Both the position numbers and the translations under genes were made by a program. A model generated the notes under the pieces. That model did not search any database, was not told the DNA's origin, and saw only the letters and a program-made list of their open reading frames with translations. Of a DNA stretch of 50,993 nucleotides, positions 38,444 through 50,330 are shown one piece after another. The DNA lies in contig JAUCBJ010002889.1 in assembly GCA_032718475.1 (NCBI GenBank), forward strand, positions 1-50,993, in the 5' to 3' direction. The stretch's first letter is position 1. Each line of letters starts with the position of its first letter. The DNA comes from Nemertoderma westbladi. Lineage: Eukaryota; Xenacoelomorpha; Nemertodermatida; Nemertodermatidae.

Positions 38444-38644
38444 TTTGATTAAGTCCGTCACAAGTGCCCGTAGTTATTCCTTTATCAATCATAGTTTCAT
38501 GGACTTGGATATCACCGGTTCCCGGATTATCACATTTCACAACATAATTGTTTATAAATTCGTTTATAGGATCGTCTATTTCCCAATTGATAGTGATGGA
38601 GTGATGTGTGGCAGAATATCCCTCAGTTAAAACCTGTTCCCGAG
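38444..38644 (-). CDS. FN3-domain gene, exon (first half of an FN3 domain)
   Basis: 67 codons on the minus strand, acceptor CTTTATTTTAG and donor ATCAAA|GTAAGT, phase 1 at both ends. It reads SITINWEIDDPINEF, NNYVVKCDN, then TGTCDGLNQ, the same half-domain design as 5596-5408. Splicing to the 37169 acceptor creates NQN and completes the domain with FYNVTLIT. The 42-bp satellite begins about 15 bp upstream of its acceptor. Earlier exons of the gene must lie beyond the satellite, outside or near the right edge of the window. Confidence 0.75.
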
Positions 38645-38659
38645 CTAAAATAAAGGAAA

Positions 38660-41600
38660 GGTGTCCCTGTTAGATATAAAGGTAAACAATGTCACAATAA
38701 AGTTGTGTCTGTTAGATATAAAGGTAAACAACGTCACAATAAAGGTGTGTCTGTTAGATATGAAGGTAAACAACGTCACAATAAAGGTGTCTGTTAGATA
38801 TAAAGGTAAACAATGTCACAATAAAGGTGTGTCTGTTAGATATGAAGGTAAACAATGTCACAATAAAGGTGTGTCTGTTAGATATAAAGGTAAACAATGT
38901 CACAATAAAGGTGTGTCTGTTAGATATAAAGGTAAACAATGTCACAATAAAGGTGTGTCTGTTAGATATAAAGGTAAACAATGTCACAATAAAGGTGTGT
39001 CTGTTAGATATAAAGGTAAACAACGTCACAATAAAGGTGTGTCTGTTAGATATGAAGGTAAACAACGTCACAATAAAGGTGTGTCTGTTAGATATGAAGG
39101 TAAACAACGTCACAATAAAGGTGTGTCTGTTAGATATAAAGGTAAACAATGTCACAATAAAGGTGTGTCTGTTAGATATAAAGGTAAACAATGTCACAAT
39201 AAAGGTGTGTCTGTTAGATATAAAGGTAAACAACGTCACAATAAAGGTGTGTCTGTTAGATATGAAGGTAAACAACGTCACAATAAAGGTGTGTCTGTTA
39301 GATATAAAGGTAAACAACGTCACAATAAAGGTGTGTCTGTTAGATATGAAGGTAAACAATGTCACAATAAAGGTGTGTCTGTTAGATATAAAGGTAAACA
39401 ACGTCACAATAAAGGTGTGTCTGTTAGATATGAAGGTAAACAATGTCACAATAAAGGTGTGTCTGTTAGATATGAAGGTAAACAACGTCACAATAAAGGT
39501 GTGTCTGTTAGATATAAAGGTAAACAATGTCACAATAAAGGTGTGTCTGTTAGATATAAAGGTAAACAATGTCACAATAAAGGTGTGTCTGTTAGATATA
39601 AAGGTAAACAACGTCACAATAAAGGTATCTGTTAGATATAAAGGTAAACAATGTCACAATAAAGGTGTGTCTGTTAGATATAAAGGTAAACAATGTCACA
39701 ATAAAGGTGTGTCTGTTAGATATGAAGGTAAACAACGTCACAATAAAGGTGTGTCTGTTAGATATAAAGGTAAACAACGTCACAATAAAGGTGTGTCTGT
39801 TAGATATAAAGGTAAACAATGTCACAATAAAGGTGTGTCTGTTAGATATGAAGGTAAACAACGTCACAATAAAGGTGTGTCTGTTAGATATAAAAGTAAA
39901 CAACGTCACAATAAAGGTGTGTCTGTTAGATATAAAGGTAAGCAATGTCACAATAAAGGTGTGTCTGTTAGATATAAAGGTAAACAATGTCACAATAAAG
40001 GTGTGTCTGTTAGATATAAAGGTAAACAATGTCACAATAAAGGTGTGTCTGTTAGATATAAAGGTAAACAACGTCACAATAAAGGTATCTGTTAGATATA
40101 AAGGTAAACAATGTCACAATAAAGGTGTGTCTGTTAGATATGAAGGTAAACAATGTCACAATAAAGGTGTGTCTGTTAGATATAAAGGTAAACAACGTCA
40201 CAATAAAGGTGTGTCTGTTAGATATAAAGGTAAGCAACGTCACAATAAAGGTGTGTCTGTTAGATATAAAGGTAAACAATGTCACAATAAAGGTGTGTCT
40301 GTTAGATATGAAGGTAAACAATGTCACAATAAAGGTGTGTCTGTTAGATATAAAGGTAAACAACGTCACAATAAAGGTATCTGTTAGATATAAAGGTAAA
40401 CAATGTCACAATAAAGGTGTGTCTGTTAGATATGAAGGTAAACAATGTCACAATAAAGGTGTGTCTGTTAGATATAAAGGTAAACAACGTCACAATAAAG
40501 GTGTGTCTGTTAGATATAAAGGTAAACAACGTCACAATAAAGGTATCTGTTAGATATAAAGGTAAACAATGTCACAATAAAGGTGTGTCTGTTAGATATG
40601 AAGGTAAACAATGTCACAATAAAGGTGTGTCTGTTAGATATAAAGGTAAACAACGTCACAATAAAGGTGTGTCTGTTAGATATAAAGGTAAACAATGTCA
40701 CAATAAAGGTGTGTCTGTTAGATATAAAGGTAAACAATGTCACAATAAAGGTGTGTCTGTTAGATATAAAGGTAAACAATGTCACAATAAAGGTGTGTCT
40801 GTTAGATATAAAGGTAAACAACGTCACAATAAAGGTGTGTCTGTTAGATATAAAGGTAAACAACGTCACAATAAAGGTATCTGTTAGATATAAAGGTAAA
40901 CAATGTCACAATAAAGGTGTGTCTGTTAGATATGAAGGTAAACAATGTCACAATAAAGGTGTGTCTGTTAGATATAAAGGTAAACAACGTCACAATAAAG
41001 GTGTGTCTGTTAGATATAAAGGTAAACAATGTCACAATAAAGGTGTGTCTGTTAGATATGAAGGTAAACAATGTCACAATAAAGGTGTGTCTGTTAGATA
41101 TAAAGGTAAACAACGTCACAATAAAGGTGTGTCTGTTAGATATAAAGGTAAGCAATGTCACAATAAAGGTGTGTCTGTTAGATATAAAGGTAAACAATGT
41201 CACAATAAAGGTGTGTCTGTTAGATATGAAGGTAAACAATGTCACAATAAAGGTGTGTCTGTTAGATATAAAGGTAAACAATGTCACAATAAAGGTGTGT
41301 CTGTTAGATATGAAGGTAAACAATGTCACAATAAAGGTGTGTCTGTTAGATATAAAGGTAAACAACGTCACAATAAAGGTGTGTCTGTTAGATATGAAGG
41401 TAAACAATGTCACAATAAAGGTGTGTCTGTTAGATATGAAGGTAAACAACGTCACAATAAAGGTGTGTCTGTTAGATATAAAGGTAAACAATGTCACAAT
41501 AAAGGTGTGTCTGTTAGATATGAAGGTAAACAACGTCACAATAAAGGTGTGTCTGTTAGATATAAAGGTAAACAACGTCACAATAAAGGTGTGTCTGTTA

Positions 41601-44600
41601 GATATAAAGGTAAACAATGTCACAATAAAGGTGTGTCTGTTAGATATGAAGGTAAACAACGTCACAATAAAGGTGTGTCTGTTAGATATAAAAGTAAACA
41701 ACGTCACAATAAAGGTGTGTCTGTTAGATATGAAGGTAAACAACGTCACAATAAAGGTGTGTCTGTTAGATATAAAGGTAAACAATGTCACAATAAAGGT
41801 GTGTCTGTTAGATATAAAAGTAAACAACGTCACAATAAAGGTGTGTCTGTTAGATATGAAGGTAAACAACGTCACAATAAAGGTGTGTCTGTTAGATATA
41901 AAGGTAAACAATGTCACAATAAAGGTGTGTCTGTTAGATATAAAGGTAAACAACGTCACAATAAAGGTGTGTCTGTTAGATATAAAAGTAAACAACGTCA
42001 CAATAAAGGTGTGTCTGTTAGATATAAAAGTAAACAACGTCACAATAAAGGTGTGTCTGTTAGATATAAAAGTAAACAACGTCACAATAAAGGTGTCTGT
42101 TAGATATGAAGGTAAACAACGTCACAATAAAGGTGTCTGTTAGATATGAAGGTAAACAACGTCACAATAAAGGTGTCTGTTAGATATGAAGGTAAACAAT
42201 GTCACAATAAAGGTGTGTCTGTTAGATATAAAGGTAAACAATGTCACAATAAAGGTGTGTCTGTTAGATATAAAGGTAAACAATGTCATAATAAAGGTGT
42301 CTCTGTTAGATATAAAGGTAAACAACGTCACAATAAAGGTGTGTCTGTTAGATATAAAGGTAAACAATGTCATAATAAAGGTGTCTCTGTTAGATATAAA
42401 GGTAAACAACGTCACAATAAAGGTGTGTCTGTTAGATATAAAGCTAAACAACGTCACAATAAAGGTGTGTCTGTTAGATATAAAGGTAAACAATGTCACA
42501 ATAAAGGTGTGTCTGTTAGATATAAAGGTAAACAACGTCACAATAAAGGTGTGTCTGTTAGATATAAAGGTAAACAACGTCACAATAAAGGTGTGTCTGT
42601 TAGATATAAAGGTAAACAACCTCACAATAAAGGTGTGTCTGTTAGATATAAAGGTAAACAACGTCACAATAAAGGTGTGTCTGTCAGATATAAAGCTAAA
42701 CAACGTCACAATAAAGGTGTGTCTGTTAGATATAAAGGTAAACAATGTCACAATAAAGGTGTGTCTGTTAGATATAAAGGTAAACAATGTCACAATAAAG
42801 GTGTGTCTGTTAGATATAAAGGTAAACAATGTCACAATAAAGGTGTGTCTGTTAGATATAAAGGTAAACAACGTCACAATAAAGGTGTGTCTGTTAGATA
42901 TAAAGGTAAACAATGTCACAATAAAGGTGTGTCTGTTAGATATAAAGGTAAACAACGTCACAATAAAGGTGTGTCTGTTAGATATAAAGGTAAACAACGT
43001 CACAATAAAGGTGTGTCTGTTAGATATAAAGGTAAACAATGTCACAATAAAGGTGTGTCTGTTAGATATAAAGGTAAACAATGTCACAATAAAGGTGTGT
43101 CTGTTAGATATAAAGGTAAACAACGTCACAATAAAGGTGTGTCTGTTAGATATAAAGGTAAACAATGTCACAATAAAGGTGTGTCTGTTAGATATAAAGG
43201 TAAACAACGTCACAATAAAGGTGTGTCTGTTAGATATAAAGGTAAACAACGTCACAATAAAGGTGTGTCTGTTAGATATGAAGGTAAACAACGTCACAAT
43301 AAAGGTGTGTCTGTTAGATATAAAGGTAAACAATGTCACAATAAAGGTGTGTCTGTTAGATATAAAGGTAAACAATGTCACAATAAAGGTGTGTCTGTTA
43401 GATATAAAGGTAAACAATGTCACAATAAAGGTGTGTCTGTTAGATATAAAGGTAAACAACGTCACAATAAAGGTGTGTCTGTTAGATATAAAGGTAAACA
43501 ATGTCACAATAAAGGTGTGTCTGTTAGATATAAAGGTAAACAACGTCACAATAAAGGTGTGTCTGTTAGATATAAAGGTAAACAACGTCACAATAAAGGT
43601 GTGTCTGTTAGATATGAAGGTAAACAACGTCACAATAAAGGTGTGTCTGTTAGATATAAAGGTAAACAATGTCACAATAAAGGTGTGTCTGTTAGATATA
43701 AAGGTAAACAATGTCACAATAAAGGTGTGTCTGTTAGATATAAAGGTAAACAATGTCACAATAAAGGTGTGTCTGTTAGATATAAAGGTAAACAATGTCA
43801 CAATAAAGGTGTGTCTGTTAGATATGAAGGTAAACAATGTCACAATAACGGTGTGTCTGTTAGATATAAAGGTAAACAATGTCACAATAAAGGTGTGTCT
43901 GTTAGATATGAAGGTAAACAACGTCACAATAAAGGTGTGTCTGTTAGATATAAAGGTAAACAACGTCACAATAAAGGTGTGTCTGTTAGATATGAAGGTA
44001 AACAACGTCACAATAAAGGTGTGTCTGTTAGATATAAAGGTAAACAACGTCACAATAAAGGTGTGTCTGTTAGATATAAAGGTAAACAACGTCACAATAA
44101 AGGTGTGTCTGTTAGATATAAAGCTAAACAACGTCACAATAAAGGTGTGTCTGTTAGATATAAAGGTAAACAACGTCACAATAAAGGTGTTTCTGTTAGA
44201 TATAAAGGTAAACAATGTCACAATAAAGGTGTGTCTGTTAGATATAAAGGTAAACAATGTCACAATAAAGGTGTGTCTGTTAGATATAAAGGTAAACAAC
44301 GTCACAATAAAGGTGTGTCTGTTAGATATAAAGGTAAACAATGTCACAATAAAGGTGTGTCTGTTAGATATAAAGGTAAACAATGTCACAATAAAGGTGT
44401 GTCTGTTAGATATAAAGGTAAACAACGTCACAATAAAGGTGTCTGTTAGATATAAAGGTAAACAATGTCACAATAAAGGTGTGTCTGTTAGATATAAAGG
44501 TAAACAATGTCACAATAAAGGTGTGTCTGTTAGATATAAAGGTAAACAACGTCACAATAAAGGTGTGTCTGTTAGATATAAAGGTAAACAATGTCACAAT

Positions 44601-47600
44601 AAAGGTGTGTCTGTTAGATATAAAGGTAAACAACGTCACAATAAAGGTGTCTGTTAGATATAAAGGTAAACAATGTCACAATAAAGGTGTGTCTGTTAGA
44701 TATAAAGGTAAACAATGTCACAATAAAGGTGTGTCTGTTAGATATGAAGGTAAACAATGTCACAATAAAGGTGTGTCTGTTAGATATGAAGGTAAACAAC
44801 GTCACAATAAAGGTGTGTCTGTTAGATATAAAGGTAAACAACGTCACAATAAAGGTGTGTCTGTTAGATATAAAGGTAAACAACGTCACAATAAAGGTGT
44901 GTCTGTTAGATATAAAGCTAAACAACGTCACAATAAAGGTGTGTCTGTTAGATATAAAGGTAAACAATGTCACAATAAAGGTGTGTCTGTTAGATATAAA
45001 GGTAAACAATGTCACAATAAAGCTGTGTCTGTTAGATATAAAGGTAAACAACGTCACAATAAAGGTGTGTCTGTTAGATATAAAGGTAAACAATGTCACA
45101 ATAAAGGTGTGTCTGTTAGATATAAAGGTAAACAATGTCACAATAAAGGTGTGTCTGTTAGATATAAAGGTAAACAATGTCACAATAAAGGTGTGTCTGT
45201 TAGATATAAAGGTAAACAACGTCACAATAAAGGTGTGTCTGTTAGATATAAAGGTAAACAATGTCACAATAAAGGTGTGTCTGTTAGATATAAAGGTAAA
45301 CAATGTCACAATAAAGGTGTGTCTGTTAGATATAAAGGTAAACAATGTCACAATAAAGGTGTGTCTGTTAGATATAAAGGTAAACAACGTCACAATAAAG
45401 GTGTGTCTGTTAGATATAAAGGTAAACAATGTCACAATAAAGGTGTGTCTGTTAGATATAAAGGTAAACAACGTCACAATAAAGGTGTGTCTGTTAGATA
45501 TAAAGGTAAACAACGTCACAATAAAGGTGTGTCTGTTAGATATAAAGGTAAACAACGTCACAATAAAGGTGTGTCTGTTAGATATAAAGCTAAACAACGT
45601 CACAATAAAGGTGTGTCTGTTAGATATAAAGGTAAACAATGTCACAATAAAGGTGTGTCTGTTAGATATAAAGGTAAACAATGTCACAATAAAGGTGTGT
45701 CTGTTAGATATGAAGGTAAACAATGTCACAATAAAGGTGTGTCTGTTAGATATAAAGGTAAACAATGTCACAATAAAGGTGTGTCTGTTAGATATAAAGG
45801 TAAACAACGTCACAATAAAGGTGTGTCTGTTAGATATAAAGGTAAACAACGTCACAATAAAGGTGTGTCTGTTAGATATAAAGGTAAACAATGTCACAAT
45901 AAAGGTGTGTCTGTTAGATATAAAGGTAAACAATGTCACAATAAAGGTGTGTCTGTTAGATATGAAGGTAAACAATGTCACAATAAAGGTGTGTCTGTTA
46001 GATATAAAGGTAAACAATGTCACAATAAAGGTGTGTCTGTTAGATATAAAGGTAAACAACGTCACAATAAAGGTGTGTCTGTTAGATATAAAGGTAAACA
46101 ATGTCACAATAAAGGTGTGTCTGTTAGATATAAAGGTAAACAATGTCACAATAAAGGTGTGTCTGTTAGATATAAAGGTAAACAATGTCACAATAAAGGT
46201 GTGTCTGTTAGATATGAAGGTAAACAATGTCACAATAAAGGTGTGTCTGTTAGATATAAAGGTAAACAATGTCACAATAAAGGTGTGTCTGTTAGATATA
46301 AAGGTAAACAACGTCACAATAAAGGTGTGTCTGTTAGATATGAAGGTAAACAATGTCACAATAAAGGTGTGTCTGTTAGATATAAAGGTAAACAATGTCA
46401 CAATAAAGGTGTGTCTGTTAGATATAAAGGTAAACAACGTCACAATAAAGGTGTGTCTGTTAGATATAAAGGTAAACAATGTCACAATAAAGGTGTGTCT
46501 GTTAGATATAAAGATAAACAACGTCACAATAAAGGTGTGTCTGTTAGATATAAAGGTAAACAATGTCACAATAAAGGTGTGTCTGTTAGATATGAAGGTA
46601 AACAATGTCACAATAAAGGTGTGTCTGTTAGATATAAAGGTAAACAATGTCACAATAAAGGTGTGTCTGTTAGATATAAAGGTAAACAACGTCACAATAA
46701 AGGTGTGTCTGTTAGATATGAAGGTAAACAATGTCACAATAAAGGTGTGTCTGTTAGATATAAAGGTAAACAATGTCACAATAAAGGTGTTTCTGTTAGA
46801 TATAAAGGTAAACAACGTCACAATAAAGGTGTGTCTGTTAGATATAAAGGTAAACAATGTCACAATAAAGGTGTGTCTGTTAGATATAAAGGTAAACAAC
46901 GTCACAATAAAGGTGTGTCTGTTAGATATGAAGCTAAACAATGTCACAATAAAGGTGTGTCTGTTAGATATAAAGGTAAACAACGTCACAATAAAGGTGT
47001 GTCTGTTAGATATGAAGGTAAACAATGTCACAATAAAGGTGTGTCTGTTAGATATAAAGGTAAACAACGTCACAATAAAGGTGTGTCTGTTAGATATGAA
47101 GGTAAACAATGTCACAATAAAGGTGTGTCTGTTAGATATAAAGGTAAACAACGTCACAATAAAGGTGTGTCTGTTAGATATGAAGGTAAACAATGTCACA
47201 ATAAAGGTGTGTCTGTTAGATATAAAGGTAAACAACGTCACAATAAAGGTGTGTCTGTTAGATATAAAGGTAAACAATGTCACAATAAAGGTGTGTCTGT
47301 TAGATATAAAGGTAAACAATGTCACAATAAAGGTGTGTCTGTTAGATATAAAGGTAAACAATGTCACAATAAAGGTGTGTCTGTTAGATATAAAGGTAAA
47401 CAATGTCACAATAAAGGTGTGTCTGTTAGATATAAAGGTAAACAACGTCACAATAAAGGTGTGTCTGTTAGATATAAAGGTAAACAATGTCACAATAAAG
47501 GTGTGTCTGTTAGATATAAAGGTAAACAACGTCACAATAAAGGTGTGTCTGTTAGATATAAAGGTAAACAACGACACAATAAAGGTGTGTCTGTTAGATA

Positions 47601-49467
47601 TAAAGGTAAACAACGTCACAATAAAGGTGTGTCTGTTAGATATAAAGCTAAACAACGTCACAATAAAGGTGTGTCTGTTAGATATAAAGGTAAACAATGT
47701 CACAATAAAGGTGTGTCTGTTAGATATAAAGGTAAACAATGTCACAATAAAGGTGTGTCTGTTAGATATGAAGGTAAACAATGTCACAATAAAGGTGTGT
47801 CTGTTAGATATAAAGGTAAACAATGTCACAATAAAGGTGTGTCTGTTAGATATAAAGGTAAACAACGTCACAATAAAGGTGTGTCTGTTAGATATAAAGG
47901 TAAACAACGTCACAATAAAGGTGTGTCTGTTAGATATAAAGGTAAACAATGTCACAATAAAGGTGTGTCTGTTAGATATAAAGGTAAACAATGTCACAAT
48001 AAAGGTGTGTCTGTTAGATATGAAGGTAAACAATGTCACAATAAAGGTGTGTCTGTTAGATATAAAGGTAAACAATGTCACAATAAAGGTGTGTCTGTTA
48101 GATATAAAGGTAAACAACGTCACAATAAAGGTGTGTCTGTTAGATATAAAGGTAAACAATGTCACAATAAAGGTGTGTCTGTTAGATATAAAGGTAAACA
48201 ATGTCACAATAAAGGTGTGTCTGTTAGATATAAAGGTAAACAATGTCACAATAAAGGTGTGTCTGTTAGATATGAAGGTAAACAATGTCACAATAAAGGT
48301 GTGTCTGTTAGATATAAAGGTAAACAATGTCACAATAAAGGTGTGTCTGTTAGATATAAAGGTAAACAACGTCACAATAAAGGTGTGTCTGTTAGATATG
48401 AAGGTAAACAATGTCACAATAAAGGTGTGTCTGTTAGATATAAAGGTAAACAATGTCACAATAAAGGTGTGTCTGTTAGATATAAAGGTAAACAACGTCA
48501 CAATAAAGGTGTGTCTGTTAGATATAAAGGTAAACAATGTCACAATAAAGGTGTGTCTGTTAGATATAAAGATAAACAACGTCACAATAAAGGTGTGTCT
48601 GTTAGATATAAAGGTAAACAATGTCACAATAAAGGTGTGTCTGTTAGATATGAAGGTAAACAATGTCACAATAAAGGTGTGTCTGTTAGATATAAAGGTA
48701 AACAATGTCACAATAAAGGTGTGTCTGTTAGATATAAAGGTAAACAACGTCACAATAAAGGTGTGTCTGTTAGATATGAAGGTAAACAATGTCACAATAA
48801 AGGTGTGTCTGTTAGATATAAAGGTAAACAATGTCACAATAAAGGTGTTTCTGTTAGATATAAAGGTAAACAACGTCACAATAAAGGTGTGTCTGTTAGA
48901 TATAAAGGTAAACAATGTCACAATAAAGGTGTGTCTGTTAGATATAAAGGTAAACAACGTCACAATAAAGGTGTGTCTGTTAGATATGAAGCTAAACAAT
49001 GTCACAATAAAGGTGTGTCTGTTAGATATAAAGGTAAACAACGTCACAATAAAGGTGTGTCTGTTAGATATGAAGGTAAACAATGTCACAATAAAGGTGT
49101 GTCTGTTAGATATAAAGGTAAACAACGTCACAATAAAGGTGTGTCTGTTAGATATGAAGGTAAACAATGTCACAATAAAGGTGTGTCTGTTAGATATAAA
49201 GGTAAACAACGTCACAATAAAGGTGTGTCTGTTAGATATGAAGGTAAACAATGTCACAATAAAGGTGTGTCTGTTAGATATAAAGGTAAACAACGTCACA
49301 ATAAAGGTGTGTCTGTTAGATATGAAGGTAAACAATGTCACAATAAAGGTGTGTCTGTTAGATATAAAGGTAAACAACGTCACAATAAAGGTGTGTCTGT
49401 TAGATATAAAGGTAAACAATGTCACAATAAAGGTGTGTCTGTTAGATATAAAGGTAAACAACGTCAC
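38660..49467. repeat. 42-bp minisatellite, about 257 copies
   Basis: The monomer is GTCTGTTAGATATAAAGGTA followed by AACAATGTCACAATAAAGGT and GT. Main variants are A/G in GATATRAAGG, T/C in CAAYGTCAC, and rarer AAAGCTAA, AAAAGTAA and AAAGATAA. Some copies are 40 bp (AAAGGTGTCTG or AAAGGTATCTG). Because 42 is divisible by three, several frames on both strands stay open for thousands of bases. I do not regard any as genes. The array lies between the acceptor of the 38644 exon and an unknown upstream exon, so it is intronic. Confidence 0.95.
45245..49360. repeat. Higher-order repeat: 49 monomers (2,058 bp) duplicated in tandem
   Basis: Rare monomer variants recur exactly 2,058 bp apart: AAAGCTAAACAACG at 45587/47645, AAAGATAA at about 46510/48568, GTGTTTCTG at about 46788/48846, and GAAGCTAAACAATG at about 46930/48988. 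The order of common variants matches too, starting near 45245 and 47303. I noted one substitution, CGACACAAT near 47572. The second copy has one extra monomer pair near its end. Confidence 0.85.
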
Positions 49468-49983
49468 GGCCACAATTTGGAGAATATGTAAATATGAATG
49501 ACATCCATCCTCCCATTGCTATAGCAACGGAAACTTTACGGTACTTTTACATAGTAACTGTGAATAAATTATATTAAAAAAATTCATTAACGGTGATAAT
49601 TCAACAGATTTGAGGAATGTATAATCCCAGTTATCGATTGACTTAATGTTACAAGTTACAGTAACAAACCGCCGCAAATTGATAGAGAAGGGGTGAGGCA
49701 GATGACTGGTGCTTAGATGGTAGATTTTCCAGTTAGTAGCCTACCAATATCACATTTTGTAGAAAACAAGTGATGTGGTTGGAGAAACCTGTCACTTGGC
49801 AGCAACCAATCACGTTATTCCTGTTAATTTTATTTAAGTCACCGAGGATGGAATATTAGTAACAACTGAAAAAGTTGATGTTACCTGTATTCCATTTTTG
49901 TATTCACTATTATCACCCTCGCCTTTCAGTCTGTTTCATTATTGGTTCACGGTCCTTGACATAGGTGACCATTATTACCGTAA
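49468..49983. other. Non-coding, nothing firmly recognised
   Basis: Unique sequence to the right of the satellite. A possible 46-nt minus-strand exon (49932-49887) between AATGAAACAG and CAG|GTAACA is too short to support. Confidence 0.4.
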
Positions 49984-50030
49984 TGTGTGTGTGTGTGTGT
50001 GTTAGTGTGTGTGTGTGTGTGTGTGTGTGT
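49984..50030. repeat. (TG)n microsatellite
   Basis: About 23 TG units interrupted once by TTAG. Confidence 0.95.
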
Positions 50031-50330
50031 CCAGAGCGATATCTCAGTTATTTATTAATCAATCGAAACAAAATTTGGACAAAAGTTAGATATAGGGATG
50101 GCGAAGGCTCATACAAAAAATTGGGTGTCGAGATGGTATTTGTGCGATGTGAGCGCTATATTTGCGTGTTTTCGCATGGTTTAGGAAAAAGCTATCTTGT
50201 CATAGGGAACGCAATGAATGATTCTGATATTTGGCATGGAGGTACCTGAATTATTTGTAAATCGATTAACGGAGGCCGATTTTTAAATTTGGACCTACAT
50301 TATGACCTAATTGAAGATTTAATTAAGGTA
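50031..50330. other. Non-coding, nothing recognised
   Basis: A 94-codon plus-strand frame (49965-50249) starts inside the TG microsatellite and shows no domain. It is treated as chance. Confidence 0.4.

Noticed and set aside
38660-49467. CRISPR-like array
   Set aside because: The units are contiguous 42-bp monomers without unique spacers, in animal DNA.
38661-49501. Long open frames of up to 1,670 codons on both strands with 14-residue repeats
   Set aside because: They are by-products of a 42-bp satellite without stops. Several frames on both strands are open at once, and 40-bp units break them arbitrarily. No start context, domain or splice structure supports translation.
49887-49932. 46-nt minus-strand FN3-gene exon
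   Set aside because: Acceptor and donor look acceptable, but the length is not a multiple of three and no FN3 strand is encoded, unlike every other exon of the gene.
49965-50249. 94-codon frame beginning with a Cys-Val run
   Set aside because: Starts in the TG microsatellite. No domain follows.
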